A stretch of 20,000 nucleotides of DNA. It comes from Baffinella frigidus (taxonomy: Eukaryota; Cryptophyceae; Cryptomonadales; Baffinellaceae). Position 1 is the first letter of the stretch; the number at the start of each line of letters is the position of its first letter. The DNA lies in assembly GCA_026770585.1 (NCBI GenBank), contig MU646824.1:36126-56125 (forward strand), read 5' to 3'. Below the pieces are notes generated by a model. The model searched no databases. It saw nothing but the letters and a program-made list of their open reading frames with translations, and was not told the origin of the DNA. Shown one piece after another: positions 17,001 to 20,000 of the stretch. The translations under genes and the position numbers were made by a program.

Positions 17001-20000
17001 AAGTCGCTTTCCGAAAGCAGGGCGCGGATGCAGCAGCGGATGATGGCGTACCTGATGGGGAATGGCGGCGCCAACGCCAACAGCGGCCTCATGCAGAGCC
17101 TTCTCGCCCAGGTGTTCCTCCTCGTAGCTCCTCGTGGCGCAAACGTGTTTTTTTCCAGAGAGCTGCGCTAGTCACGAGGTGGTCACGAGGCGCGTGTGTC
17201 CCCATTAACCGACAGATAGCGTTCTAGAACGTTCTAGAACCGCCTCGAAGTTGGAGAGGGTGATCACGTACCTGATGGGGAATGGAGGTGGGAACGCCAA
17301 CACAGGCGTTGTGCAGAGGCTTCTTGCGCAGGTTTAGGGTTTGGGTCTAGGGTTTGGGGGTAAGTCTCATGCAGAGTCTTCTTGCTCAGATTTGCGAGGC
17401 CTTGACGAAGGGGAATACATGGTGGTCATGTTGGTTTCGACCCGTAATAAATAGACCAGGCTGTTGACAAACCCTTGTACGGCGCATAAACCTCCTTGTA
17501 TTTATTAGCTTTTCGATCCGTAACCAACACACTTTTCTCACACAGATGGGCCACGTGGTTATGTTCTCGATCTACTGATCCAAACCACCATGTATTCCCT
17601 CTTGCGAAAGCCTTGTAAGACTAGGACCCACACGACATGTCGAAATCCACGCACGCTTGTCGCAGAAATGGGGGTGCAGCCTGATGGCACGCTGCGCACA
17701 TCCGCGTCCTCAACCCTCAACCCTACCCGTCGTTTTATGGGGGCACACGAACCTCGTGACTACCTCGTGAACACCTCGTGACCACCTCGTGACCACATCC
17801 AAAGCCTCGCTAAGGTCTCGCGCCGTTGATGTCTCGCGTGGCTCAGGGCTGACGCACCTTTCTCCCTAACGGCAGATGGGGGTGCGGGTGCGGCCGGATG
17901 GCACAACAGCGTTGGCCGACGCTGATGACGACGAGGTCGCTCTCTCACTCTGGCTCCCCGAAGCATTCGCCAGGCTCGCAAATCCCTGGCCTTCTAGTTG
18001 TGGGGCTTCCGAAAACTGGGCTTCCAGTTTGAATTTGAAACTGGGCTTCCAGTTTTCAGTAGCGAAGGCGCGATAGATCGATAACGTTGGCGGTCAACGC
18101 TATCATCGTCAGCTGACGATGAGGTCGCCCCCCGAAGCATCTAGATCTATTGCAGCCATGTTTTTGAGGGGAGGAGTGTCCGTTGCAACCGATTCAGACT
18201 CACGGGAGAGAGGGGCGACGAGGTCTTTCCTCGCAAAGCTTCTGAATTGGTTGCTCCGTTGCTGTTTCTCAGCACCCCGTTCGATTTCTATCTTGGGGGG
18301 GGGGCTGTTTTCTTTACACTGGATCCATCTCTTTCTAGGACGATGACGACGAGGTCGGTCTTGCATTTGCGCTATTCAGATTGCTGTCGCCACTTTCGTG
18401 GTAAAAATAAAAAACTGAAGAGGTTTAAAAGTTTGATACCGCACGCCAAGCATTTCAAGTGGTTGCTTCATTGCGTCTCTCTGGGTGAAGGTCTCTGGGG
18501 CTTGGTGCCGCAGCCTCAAACCGTAACGGTGAAGGCCTTGCAAGACTAGGACCTAAACGGCTTGCGGCCCCGCAATAGTCGATGCCGCAGCGCCCAATGC
18601 GGGTTTAGGGTTAGGAATTGAGGGTTGAGGGTTGAGGGTTTGGGGTTTAGGGTTTAAGGGTTGAATTCCCGTCAGAGATTTGGGTTTAATCCCCCAAACC
18701 CTAAATCCTCAACCCCTAAAAACTAAAACCTTGACCCTGAACCCTAAACTCTAAATCCTAAACCCTAAACCCTACATCCTACACCCTGAACCCCAAACCT
18801 CAAACCCCAAACCCCAACTCCTCAACTCTAAGCCCTCAACCCTCAACTCTACGTCAGGACAACTCGTCAGGCGAGTTTGAGGCAATGCAGATGGCCGGCT
18901 ACTCCGGAGGTAACCCCTGAACCCGACATCCTAATGGCTATACGTCTTGAGATCGTGACTTCACTGTAAAATTCGTGAATTCCCGCCAAGGTGAGGCCCG
19001 ATCAAATGGCCCAGACGTACAGCCGCTATGTGGCCAAGTTGGTTTCGATCCGTAATATGTAAAAGAACCTAAACACAAGGGTCTCACACTCGCGCTACTG
19101 AGGTTGCTCGTTTTTTTCTCTGGCTCAGTCCGGTGTTCGGACTATTGTCAAGTTGACATGCGGTGTTCGTGGTGCAAATTCGTCGCCTTTTGGGTGGAAA
19201 CAGACCCGTTGTCACCAAATTGGTGAGACCAAACCGACTGCGACAGAGCTAGTTTTTTGTTGCCACCTGATGCTGGTTGGATGAGGCAAGCGGTGGACCG
19301 GGACTTAGTCTCTACCAACCTTGATGTTTGGCAATTTAGATGTTTGGTAACTTTAATGTATGGCAACTTTGATGTTTGACAACTTGATATTTGATTCCGC
19401 TCCATCCTCTACCTCCGTCACGCGACGAGAGCTGACACAGATCGATGTTTCGCAACATCCACGACATTGACTTTCTTTTTGACCAAAATATCGGATGAGA
19501 GTTTTCGGATGTCGTCAGTCAAGTCCTTGAGGTTTTGCGAGCTGCCACCGTTGGCGCGGACACTGGAAGTTATCGGCAGGCCCCGTTCCAAGCATGCCCA
19601 GGCGACGCGAGCGCCCTCTGAACAGTAGAGGTGCCGAGTTTGCAACTTATCCCTCAAGTGGCCAGACGGTCAAATTTGAGAGCCAAGAGGTCAAAGGCAG
19701 GTCCTAGGGCCCTACGGTAGGGCGTATGCGCCTACTCGCCGCTAAGGGATACGTGGACACTGTGGCAGGGGCAGACGACTATAACGACGAGGACGTTGAG
19801 GCGGATGAGGGCATAGATGAGGATGATGATGATGATGAGGAGGAGATGATAATGATGATGATGATGACTTATCCGTGGACACTGTGGCAGGCGCGGCTCT
19901 GGACTCTGACGACGATAACGACGACGAAGAGGACGAAGAGGACGAAGATGATGATGATGATGATGATGATGAGGAGGAGGAGGAGATGGAGGGGGATGAT
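2830..20000 (+). CDS. F-box/kelch-repeat protein, about 22 micro-exons, incomplete at right edge
   Basis: Gene-level entry; exons are listed separately. Seen: an F-box split over exons 2-3 (about residues 62-110), then about six kelch blades (about residues 150-600) recognisable by hydrophobic strand plus Gly-Gly (VVYGGW, LLVFGG, LLVMGGF, LVVIGG, ILCFAGG, VLVFGGW), upstream R..H motifs (PRAYHTATW, PCPRFGHSAS, RCHTAVVV, PPRERHNPI) and blade-closing Trp (LKWEA, FKWSAV, PLWTSP, FTWKE). An acidic tail follows. Known: F-box proteins dock to Skp1 in SCF ubiquitin ligases and a kelch propeller binds the substrate. Inferred: the same role here, target unknown. Codon phase matches at nearly every proposed GT-AG junction. 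Acceptors are mostly [CGT]GCAG. Exons are 50-250 nt and introns 48 nt to 3 kb. No stop codon is reached before the window ends. Extra exons could be missed, mainly between 6806 and 9055. Confidence 0.82.
2994..3205. repeat. TTTAGGG-type repeat at the start of intron 1
   Basis: G-strand orientation heptamers (GGGTTTAGGGT and variants) begin immediately at the exon 1 donor and continue about 200 bases. Confidence 0.85.
3206..3734. other. Intron 1 interior, no gene recognised
   Basis: Open frames occur on both strands (for example RRLYRWGGSEKYEAGK at about 3206-3300 on plus, following tttag), but none joins the flanking exons in phase. One fragment (ctggtacaaatttg near 3518-3531) weakly recalls the dispersed element. 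Confidence 0.4.
3735..4135. repeat. Foldback element with arms of about 95 bp
   Basis: 3735-3830 and the reverse complement of 4033-4130 align well (shared AATGCTTTCTCTGCAG, CCTTTCTACGGAA and GGCGTGTCGTTGG, and AAAACCT.AAGGACCTAAA), enclosing about 200 bases. The right arm lies within a minus-strand open frame (4042-4227, FVADFIGPKGRNVVNAFSAD). MITE-like or a decayed inverted duplication; no transposase seen. Confidence 0.7.
4316..4356. repeat. Short tandem ACACTTATTG repeat
   Basis: Four imperfect copies of a 10-15 base unit (ACACTTATTGAC). Confidence 0.7.
4668..4902. repeat. Foldback element with arms of about 55 bp
   Basis: GGCCGATTTTGCTTTTCTCG... at 4668-4723 pairs with the reverse complement of 4846-4902 (shared TTTTCTCGACGGTTCTG and ACGCCCTCT), spacer about 120 bases. 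The arms explain why a similar peptide (TVEKSKIG/TVEKSEIG) appears in frames on both strands. MITE-like. Confidence 0.7.
5086..5214. repeat. Foldback element of about 130 bp
   Basis: Ends are GAGTATTCATAATGAATACG and the reverse complement of CGTATTCATTGTGAATACTC. Inner arms TTTTGGTGTATCTT...AAGATACACCAAAA continue the stem, with about 15 extra bases in the right arm. Typical of a small non-autonomous inverted-repeat element. Target duplication not clear. Confidence 0.8.
5336..5463 (-). CDS. Second exon-like segment on minus strand
   Basis: Minus-strand acceptor cgtttttgcag, then ATIQVTLRSSRTDFSHSP and MDDTLFKANTFSTGG, ending at a consensus donor GGGAG|gtgagt. It does not join the 5768-5886 segment in phase (phase 2 into phase 0), so either another exon lies between or one of the two is spurious. 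Confidence 0.3.
5768..5886 (-). CDS. Exon-like segment on minus strand (inside intron 1)
   Basis: On the minus strand an acceptor ggggtttag is followed by GVFISSNSTLVWHALELEVE and RVEASACSPPP, then a donor CCGCGG|gtgagt. Length 119 nt, leaving in phase 2. Composition is protein-like but no family is recognised. The plus strand is also open here (LNFQFQSMPDQ), so strand choice rests mainly on the splice consensus. Confidence 0.3.
6039..6111 (+). CDS. Exon 2, first half of F-box
   Basis: Reads EGQFSAIEDHLIEMILEFLP then GRAV. The pattern HLIxMILEFLPGR matches helix 1 and the turn of the F-box, the Skp1-binding motif. Acceptor ctgcag ends at 6038 (phase 2). A second in-frame acceptor, ggggcag ending at 6048, would shorten the exon to start at TTC. 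Donor is taken as GCCGTG|gtctgt; GCC|gtggtc three bases earlier is equally in phase. Either joins exon 3 in phase 0. Confidence 0.7.
6305..6486 (+). CDS. Exon 3, second half of F-box and linker
   Basis: Starts after gcgcgcag and reads ARMAGVCTRWRELVMGE, then LWRTLYARDFEPLVEQG. This is the classic F-box continuation (V-C-x-R-W-R-E-L, then L-W-x-x-L-Y-x-R-D-F). A Pro/Ala/Arg-rich linker follows, to CACCG|gtgcca, phase 2. A longer version starting after the cag at 6278-6280 is in frame but would insert PDPTRGAQ into the middle of the F-box, so it is not preferred. Confidence 0.8.
6602..6700 (-). repeat. Dispersed intron element, copy 1 (reverse orientation)
   Basis: Reverse complement reads CTATTCTCAGATTCACACGC, GGTACAAATCCGTCAATTTT, GGGGCGGAAAAGGGACC and ends CTCACCAAATTG, matching the family consensus. 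It includes the TCACTCGGGTTG lead-in. Lies in intron 3. Confidence 0.8.
6754..6805 (+). CDS. Exon 4, entry strand of the kelch propeller
   Basis: Acceptor ttctggcag, phase 2 (one base completes Arg), then YGDAASVDGLVCPTWIQ and donor ATCCAG|gtgcgc in phase 0. The Trp near the end fits the closing strand that precedes the first blade. The last 30 bases and the donor reappear at 7289-7324 after about 500 bp of pyrimidine microsatellite. Confidence 0.6.
6822..7252. repeat. Large pyrimidine microsatellite (TCTG/TCTA/TTTC/TC)
   Basis: Over 400 bases of TCTG, TCCA, TCTA, TA, TTTC and TC tandem blocks, all pyrimidine-rich on the plus strand. Long frames read through it on both strands (Cys-Leu-Ser or Asp-Arg-Gln-Thr repeats) and are not genes. 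It separates exon 4 from its echo. Confidence 0.95.
7289..7324 (+). repeat. Echo of the exon 4 donor edge
   Basis: Matches 6776-6811 with a few differences (TGCCCGACCTGGATCCAG and the gtgcgc donor are intact). The encoded DGLMCPTWIQ parallels DGLVCPTWIQ. Confidence 0.85.
7325..8110. other. Intron 4 interior, no gene recognised
   Basis: Contains a roughly 30 bp tandem repeat at about 7616-7695 (GATGCGGAGGG.GCATCGGTTG, three copies). No frame shows kelch motifs, but a missed short exon cannot be excluded. Confidence 0.4.
8111..8424. repeat. Tandem duplication of about 140-175 bp in intron 4
   Basis: 8111-8251 and 8287-8424 share GAGAGTGAAGGGG.GGTGG, TCCGGATCGA, ATCTGTGGGGATGGCAGCTG and the CAGACGGTCGGGAGCAGGCAAGGG-like end (about 80% by eye). 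Confidence 0.8.
8425..8733. repeat. Direct repeat of about 40 bp flanking dispersed-element copy 2
   Basis: 8425-8464 and 8690-8733 share GCCGGCTGCGT and GAACTCGTGCTGCCCCC. Between them lies the reverse-oriented dispersed element at 8621-8682, the same duplication-flanks-element pattern seen elsewhere in this gene. Confidence 0.7.
8621..8682 (-). repeat. Dispersed intron element, copy 2 (partial, reverse)
   Basis: Reverse complement gives GACTATTCTCAAGTTGGCAT, GCTGGGG, ACAAATGCGTCATTTTTGGG, GGCGGAAGGA. The right-hand end is missing. Confidence 0.75.
8734..9055. other. Intron 4, distal part
   Basis: Pro-rich pseudo-frames and two short imperfect repeats (CCAACGGTTTGTATGCAACGATGTAA, shown only in part, near 8945 and 8982). 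No gene recognised. Confidence 0.4.
9056..9151 (+). CDS. Exon 5, kelch blade 1, first strand
   Basis: Acceptor cctcgtag immediately follows an in-frame stop and opens phase 0, joining exon 4 in phase. Reads LGDLMVEVRPEACGC, then HVPLMRTSHTRCTLP, ending at a strong donor CCC|gtgagt. RTSHTRCTLP joined to exon 6 VVYGGW makes a normal kelch strand pair. The following intron is only 48 nt. The acceptor has a weak pyrimidine tract, so the left boundary is less certain. Confidence 0.6.
9200..9449 (+). CDS. Exon 6, kelch blade 1 core with acidic/Gly insert
   Basis: Acceptor gttggcag, phase 0. Opens VVYGGWTNGWQTIRNDINLL then HIVDPPP, a clear kelch strand 2 to strand 3. An insert of about 45 residues rich in Ala, Gly, Glu and Lys follows (KDSEAGAAERTGRAHM), and KKELKWEA closes the blade. 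Donor GAGGCAG|gtgaga, phase 1. This is the largest exon found. The G-homopolymer runs in the insert are places where an assembly error could shift the frame. Confidence 0.85.
9663..9750. repeat. GA microsatellite in intron 6
   Basis: (GA)n with GAGC interruptions. Confidence 0.95.
9800..9908. repeat. Foldback element of 109 bp in intron 6
   Basis: Left arm CTGCCTGAGTTTCATTCTGG CTCGTCCT pairs with right arm AGGACGAGCCAGAATAAAAC CGAGGCAG; arms about 30 bases, AT-rich spacer about 50 bases. Size close to the foldback at 16209-16315. Confidence 0.85.
9987..10106 (+). CDS. Exon 7, kelch blade 2, strands 1-2
   Basis: Acceptor ggtcggcag, phase 1, completing Val, then KCSGSAPTASYGPTITTA, and EHGDILLVFGGVRHGGYQ. 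ILLVFGG is a textbook kelch strand. Donor taken as CCAGG|gtatcc, phase 1, which matches exon 8. A copy of the last 67 exon bases plus the donor (about 90% by eye) lies at 10244-10322. Confidence 0.85.
10150..10238 (+). repeat. Dispersed intron element, copy 3
   Basis: GTTCTCAAGATGACATGCTG, GGTACACTTCCGTCGACTTT, GGGGCGGGAAAGAGCCC, ending CTGGTGAGACC. Preceded by TCATTCGGGTTGACT. Lies between exon 7 and its echo. Confidence 0.85.
10244..10322 (+). repeat. Echo of exon 7 (79 bp with donor)
   Basis: Matches 10040-10117 with roughly ten percent differences, including the donor CCAGG|gtatc. The reading GDVLFVFGGVRHGGYQ keeps the kelch sequence. No acceptor in the right phase precedes it, so it is treated as intronic. 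Confidence 0.9.
10431..10537 (+). repeat. Dispersed intron element, copy 4
   Basis: TGTTCTCAAGTTGACATGCT, GGTGCGAATCCGTCAAGTTT, GGAGTGGGAAAGAGCCCGGG. Its right end GGGAAAGAGCCCGGGCTCAC is tandemly repeated once more (GGGAAAGAGTCCGGGCTC). Confidence 0.85.
10691..10712. repeat. Perfect 22-bp palindrome
   Basis: GGGATGCATCA followed by its exact reverse complement TGATGCATCCC, no spacer. Located in intron 7 about 90 bases before the exon 8 acceptor. Confidence 0.9.
10801..10874 (+). CDS. Exon 8, kelch blade 2, strand 3
   Basis: Acceptor gcaaccgcag, phase 1 (completes Gly), then PINDLRMLVPAPASSDAADA and PPHQ. The N-D-L-x-x-L-V pattern is kelch strand 3. Donor CACCAG|gtgccc, phase 0. The nearly identical segment at 10977-11047 has ten rather than nine C residues before the donor and a differently phased acceptor, so this first copy is the usable exon. 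Confidence 0.75.
10881..10973 (+). repeat. Dispersed intron element, copy 5
   Basis: GACTATTCTCAAGTTGACAA, GTACAAATCTGTCAACTTTG, GAGCGGGAAAGAGCCCGG, ending GGATTGGTAAGTAG, a perfect donor consensus. It starts seven bases after the exon 8 donor and is followed directly by the exon 8 echo. Confidence 0.9.
10977..11047 (+). repeat. Echo of exon 8 with frameshift
   Basis: Parallels 10803-10876; reads DDVSMLVLAPASFDAADAPP. One extra C in the C-run changes the phase of its donor, and the preceding AG would enter in a wrong phase, so it is a relic. Confidence 0.88.
11062..11160. repeat. (CTGT)n(CT)n microsatellite in intron 8
   Basis: TCTG tetramers followed by CT dimers, directly following the exon 8 echo. 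Confidence 0.95.
11222..11480 (+). repeat. Threefold repeat of the exon 9 acceptor region, unit about 100 bp
   Basis: Units begin near 11222, 11317 and 11420, each with TGACAA.GC.G.G followed 15-20 bases later by CGCAGGG and a G-rich stretch. Units 1 and 3 share GGGAAG.CAGA and GTGGAGCGGACGA. The last unit is taken as the exon. Confidence 0.8.
11445..11523 (+). CDS. Exon 9, acidic/Gly insert closing kelch blade 2 (right end uncertain)
   Basis: Acceptor ggtttcgcag, phase 0, then GPGGGGEGKTDSMSGADDDD with more Asp and EPS. The next exon needs a phase 1 donor; TCGG|gtggtt at 11523 or GGTG|gttggc at 11526 fit. However, the sequence just beyond reads GGWRWVDPRQ, which looks like the Trp strand expected here. 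The true end may therefore lie further right, and a GC donor at 11548 (CCAAG|gcaaga) is strong but out of phase. The acceptor region occurs three times (starts near 11222, 11317, 11420). Confidence 0.55.
11579..11797. repeat. CCCTAAA/CCCCAAA array ending at the exon 10 acceptor
   Basis: C-strand heptamers and hexamers (CCCCAA blocks) fill most of intron 9 and run straight into ctaatacag. Confidence 0.95.
11800..11862 (+). CDS. Exon 10, kelch blade 3, strand 1
   Basis: Acceptor ctaatacag directly follows CCCTAAA-type repeat; phase 1. Reads MGVDNGTPRAYHTATWLQAK to donor CCAAAG|gtctga, phase 1. G-T-P-R-x-x-H-T-A-T-W is diagnostic for the start of a kelch blade. Partial copy (YHTATW) at 11980-12005. 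Confidence 0.8.
11866..11980. repeat. TTTAGGG-type repeat at the start of intron 10
   Basis: G-strand heptamers (GGGTTCAGGGTT, GGGTTTAGGGTTTGGGG) follow the exon 10 donor and end at the echo of exon 10 (11980-12005). Confidence 0.9.
11980..12005 (+). repeat. Echo of exon 10 (YHTATW)
   Basis: TTACCATACTGCCACCTGGC resembles the exon segment TACCACACCGCCACCTGGCT at 11832-11851. Confidence 0.8.
12131..12201 (+). CDS. Exon 11, kelch blade 3, strands 2-3
   Basis: Acceptor gtgtgcag, phase 1, then a Gly run and RLLVMGGFSEGDPLLHLE to donor CTCGAG|gttccg, phase 0. LLVMGGF is the kelch double-Gly strand and DPLLHLE the following strand. Confidence 0.8.
12203..12515. repeat. CCCTAAA/CCCCAAA array filling intron 11
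   Basis: Nearly the whole intron is C-strand degenerate heptamer, from just after the donor to the acceptor acccccgcag. Confidence 0.92.
12521..12613 (+). CDS. Exon 12, end of kelch blade 3 and start of blade 4
   Basis: Acceptor acccccgcag after a CCCTAAA-type tract, phase 0. Reads ACEIGHGPFKWSAVDTMGTA and CPRFGHSASL to donor CTCTC|gtgcgt, phase 0: exactly 31 codons. Contains the closing Trp of one blade and the P-R-F-G-H-S-A-S opening strand of the next. Two further copies of its 3' part follow at 12676-12703 and 12781-12868. Confidence 0.85.
12614..13138. other. Intron 12
   Basis: Besides the exon 12 echoes it holds a short CCCTAAA tract (about 12873-12965) and ordinary sequence with GCTCC repeats near 13027-13060. 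No gene. Confidence 0.7.
12676..12868 (+). repeat. Two echoes of exon 12 with a hairpin between them
   Basis: 12676-12703 repeats the donor edge only (CCACTCCGCCTCTCTCGTGC). 12781-12868 repeats almost the whole exon and reads EWTPVTAIGTPPCPRFGH. Between them, 12736-12786 is a stem with arms GGTCTCCTCGTTTTG and CAAAACGAGGGGACC. The large echo can be entered only in phase 2 whereas exon 11 leaves in phase 0, so simple exon swapping would break the frame. Confidence 0.88.
13139..13259 (+). CDS. Exon 13, kelch blade 4, strands 2-3
   Basis: Acceptor ggagacag, phase 0. Reads VGPDASRLVVIGGCTGGHNH, a loop, then HELRDVHILTLAP to donor CCCCAG|gttt, phase 1. RLVVIGGCTGG and LRDVHILTL are unmistakable kelch strands. 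The opposite strand carries the longest uninterrupted frame in the window (12935-13846), which is regarded as a shadow. Confidence 0.88.
13436..13494 (+). repeat. Upstream echo of exon 14 start
   Basis: TTCCCCCGCACGGAGCCGTC at 13457-13476 matches GTTCCCCCGCGCGGCGCCGT in the exon (about 13588), with similar flanks. Decayed, with no usable frame. Confidence 0.7.
13550..13660 (+). CDS. Exon 14, end of kelch blade 4 and start of blade 5
   Basis: Acceptor ccccggcag, phase 1. Reads GEDPLWTSPMMQGVPPRGAV, ARCHTAVVVGGNILCFA, to donor TTCGCCG|gtgagg, phase 1. Closing Trp, PPRxxxxRCHTAVVV and GGNILCFAG are all kelch hallmarks. Degraded copies of its start (13436-13494) and its end (13771-13820) flank it on both sides. 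Confidence 0.88.
13661..14231. other. Intron 14
   Basis: Begins with TTTAGGG-like variants (gtgaggttcagggttggg), holds the exon 14 echo, a second G-strand heptamer tract at about 13843-13938, then a (GT)n microsatellite at about 14018-14087 and GTGTGGGATxTGTGT repeats to about 14185. Confidence 0.8.
13771..13820 (+). repeat. Downstream echo of exon 14 end with donor
   Basis: CTGCCATACGGCGGTTGTCG and CAACATCCTCTGCGTCGCCG then gtgcgc, matching 13614-13665. Reads CHTAVVVVGNILCVAG, so the kelch peptide is preserved. Confidence 0.9.
14232..14299 (+). CDS. Exon 15, kelch blade 5, strands 3-4
   Basis: Acceptor tggccgcag, phase 1, completing the Gly-Gly of blade 5, then GPSFALSNSLSALDTRDFTW and KE. 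SLSALDTRDFTWKE fits strand 3 (hydrophobic-L-D) and the closing Trp. Donor AAAGAG|gtagct, phase 0. The downstream intron carries a dispersed-element copy at 14326-14412. Confidence 0.8.
14326..14412 (+). repeat. Dispersed intron element, copy 6
   Basis: GACTATTCTCAAGTTGACAT, GGTACAAATCTGTCAGTTTT, GGAGCGGCAAAAGCC, ending CCAATTTGGTGAGC. TCACTCGAGTTTG lead-in begins 25 nt after the exon 15 donor. Confidence 0.9.
14540..14611 (+). CDS. Exon 16, kelch blade 6, strand 1
   Basis: Acceptor gtgaagcag, phase 0, 24 codons: APASQAPPRERHNPICVPVC then GGSE, donor AGCGAG|gtgctg, phase 0. P-P-R-E-R-H is the blade-opening motif and VCGGSE precedes the next strand. Confidence 0.85.
14643..14868. repeat. CCCTAAA-type array in intron 16
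   Basis: C-strand heptamers and CTCAA variants up to the exon 17 acceptor. Confidence 0.92.
14873..14944 (+). CDS. Exon 17, kelch blade 6, strands 2-3
   Basis: Acceptor cacccgcaag after CCCTAAA-type repeats, phase 0, exactly 24 codons: VLVFGGWRGEELGDLYSLKF then GTLE. Donor CTCGAG|gtccgt, phase 0. Very clear kelch. The donor-side edge is repeated three more times at 15019-15047, 15131-15166 and 15281-15312. Confidence 0.88.
14945..15385. repeat. CCCTAAA-type array with three echoes of the exon 17 donor edge
   Basis: Echoes at 15019-15047, 15131-15166 and 15281-15312 each end TCGAGGTC and are about 105-150 bases apart, with heptamer sequence filling the gaps. The exon itself (14912-14947) is the first of four. 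Confidence 0.9.
15386..15923. other. Rest of intron 17
   Basis: CT-rich and CTCTACCC-like short repeats (15455-15540), then ordinary sequence. A frame at 15421-15942 is open but Ser/Arg/Pro-rich without motifs. A missed exon carrying the blade-closing Trp could be here. Confidence 0.4.
15924..16051 (+). CDS. Exon 18, end of propeller and start of acidic tail
   Basis: Proposed acceptor ccgctggag (non-canonical context, phase 0), then GAFPALKAFRIEGLTAGALG, an Asp/Glu run, and AADPRNAHGT to donor ACGAG|gtctcg, phase 2, matching exon 19. A longer start after gccgacag (15909) is possible only if the previous exon were in another phase. The donor edge recurs at 16160-16190, 16344-16372 and 16473-16500. 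Something may be missing between exons 17 and 18, since no clear closing Trp is seen. Confidence 0.55.
16026..16508 (+). repeat. Fourfold echo of exon 18 donor edge in a nested duplication
   Basis: GCGCATGGGACGAGGTCTCG (exon) recurs as TTTGCATGGGACGATGTCGC, TCCGCATGGGTTGAGGTCAC and TTCGCATGGGACTGAGGTCG. Copies 1 and 3 also share the next roughly 100 bases (GATTCA.GGTTTGGGT and a GAGGA-rich end), as do 2 and 4 in part. The pair has therefore been duplicated as a unit with a foldback (16209-16315) between. Confidence 0.85.
16209..16315. repeat. Foldback element of about 107 bp
   Basis: Arms ATTAGTTAATGCCTCTGTGC CAACGAAAATTACTACACAA A and the complementary right arm (TTTGTGTAGTAAATTTCGTTG... 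to TTAATGCAT), with a short AT-rich loop containing CTGTTGGCAG. Strongly MITE-like. Confidence 0.88.
16505..16635. repeat. Minisatellite, about 20-21 bp unit
   Basis: Five to six imperfect copies of TCTAACACACCCTCAACCGTG, one inverted (GGTTGAGGGTGTGCTGGAC). On the minus strand it reads as repeated DTVEGVLDTVEGVIDT. Confidence 0.85.
16741..16840. repeat. Two hairpins upstream of exon 19
   Basis: TTCATATATATGAA with TTCATATATGAA at 16740-16768, then GTTTCGCGAAGACA...TGTCTTCGTGAAAC at about 16795-16830 (a 14-base stem with one mismatch and a loop of about 8). Confidence 0.8.
17021..17111 (+). CDS. Exon 19, Met/Asn/Gly-rich helix
   Basis: Acceptor ccgaaagcag, phase 2, then ARMQQRMMAYLMGNGG and ANANSGLMQSLLAQ, donor GCCCAG|gtgttc, phase 0. 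Not part of the kelch fold; probably a helix-loop-helix in the tail, function unknown. The frame is open upstream through an AT-richer stretch as far as an ATG at 16749, so intron retention would still be translatable. Related copies at 16650-16692, 17254-17335 and 17366-17389. Confidence 0.7.
17221..17240. promoter_or_regulatory. Perfect heat-shock-element-like sequence
   Basis: GTTCTAGAACGTTCTAGAAC contains four alternating TTC/GAA blocks in exact nTTCnnGAAn spacing, the canonical binding site of heat shock factor trimers in eukaryotes. It lies in intron 19, 110 bases after exon 19. Whether it acts as an enhancer or is just a tandem palindrome is unknown. Confidence 0.5.
17254..17389 (+). 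repeat. Two downstream echoes of exon 19
   Basis: 17254-17335 reads ITYLMGNGGGNANTGVVQRL and ends in GCGCAG|gtttag, closely matching the exon. 17366-17389 repeats only TCATGCAGAGTCTTCTTGCT CAG. An upstream partial copy (GATGGGGAATGGAGGCGGCA) is at 16650-16692. Confidence 0.9.
17399..17615. repeat. Nested foldback in intron 19
   Basis: Outer arms GGGGAATACATGGTGGT (about 17410-17426) and ACCACCATGTATTCCC (about 17585-17600). Inner arms GTTGGTTTCGACCCGTAATA (17430-17449) and the reverse-complementary TATTTATTAGCTTTTCGATC CGTAACCAAC (17499-17529). GTTGGTTTCGATCCGTAAT occurs again at about 19038. Confidence 0.75.
17616..17875. other. Rest of intron 19
   Basis: Holds an upstream echo of exon 20 (17656-17705, cgcagAAATGGGGGTGCAGC) and short direct repeats CCTCGTGACCA near 17753-17792. 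GCCTTGYAAGACTAGGACC occurs at 17609 and again at 18534. Confidence 0.7.
17876..17935 (+). CDS. Exon 20, tail segment
   Basis: Good acceptor (ctccctaacggcag), phase 0, exactly 20 codons: MGVRVRPDGTTALADADDDE, donor GACGAG|gtcgct, phase 0. Assigned to the tail by phase and acidic character. An upstream look-alike at 17656-17705 (reading MGVQPDGTL) and three downstream echoes of the donor side accompany it. Confidence 0.65.
17936..18857. other. Intron 20 with echoes of the exon 20 donor edge
   Basis: GATGACGACGAGGTCG of the exon (17922-17939) recurs at 18112-18125 (GACGATGAGGTCGC), 18205-18217 (GGGCGACGAGGTC) and 18339-18356 (GACGATGACGACGAGGTCGG). It also contains a duplicated AACTGGGCTTCCAGTTT (18014-18056), a palindromic ATCGTCAGCTGACGAT (18105-18120) and mixed-orientation telomere-like repeat at 18600-18850. 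Confidence 0.8.
18600..18850. repeat. Telomere-type repeat that switches strand
   Basis: TTTAGGG-strand variants at 18602-18665 are followed by CCCTAAA-strand variants at 18690-18845, head to head around a short unique segment. Confidence 0.88.
18858..18909 (+). CDS. Exon 21, tail segment
   Basis: Acceptor tctacgtcag after CCCTAAA-type repeats, phase 0. Reads DNSSGEFEAMQMAGYSG to donor CCGGAG|gtaacc, phase 1. Short and acidic; joins exon 20 (ADADDDE) and exon 22 in phase. Confidence 0.65.
19140..19230 (+). repeat. Dispersed intron element, copy 7
   Basis: GACTATTGTCAAGTTGACAT, GGTGCAAATTCGTC, TTTTGGGTGGAAACAGACCC, ending in the full palindrome TCACCAAATTGGTGAGACC. Lies in intron 21. Confidence 0.88.
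19319..19395. repeat. Tandem repeat, about 16-18 bp unit
   Basis: Five imperfect copies of GATGTTTGGCAACTTT. Confidence 0.85.
19418..19657 (-). CDS. Possible antisense coding segment inside intron 21
   Basis: An open frame of about 79 codons ends at a TGA and has natural-looking composition (YCSEGARVAWACLERGLP, NLKDLTDDIRKLSSDIL, VKKKVNVVDVAKHRSV), with a probable amphipathic helix in the middle. No in-frame ATG starts it (the frame begins at TTG), so if real it is a last exon or a fragment with an upstream acceptor. No family recognised. It lies opposite an intron of the F-box/kelch gene. Confidence 0.35.
   Translation of the reverse strand: MRDKLQTRHLYCSEGARVAWACLERGLPITSSVRANGGSSQNLKDLTDDIRKLSSDILVKKKVNVVDVAKHRSVSALVA
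19752..19910 (+). repeat. Duplicated exon 22 acceptor with polyacidic GAT/GAG/GAC tracts
   Basis: CGTGGACACTGTGGCAG occurs at about 19752-19768 and 19874-19890; each is followed by an acidic GAC/GAG-rich stretch (CGACGACTATAACGACGAG-like and GACGACGATAACGACGACG). (GAT)n/(GAG)n tracts lie between. Confidence 0.88.
19891..20000 (+). CDS. Exon 22, polyacidic tail, runs off the window
   Basis: Acceptor cactgtggcag, phase 1, then GAALDSDDDNDDEEDEEDED followed by a longer Asp/Glu run to the right edge. An earlier acceptor with the same 12-base context ends at 19768 and also opens an acidic frame in the same phase (GADDYNDEDVEADEGIDED), so alternative 3' splice use is possible. No stop is reached in the window. 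Confidence 0.65.
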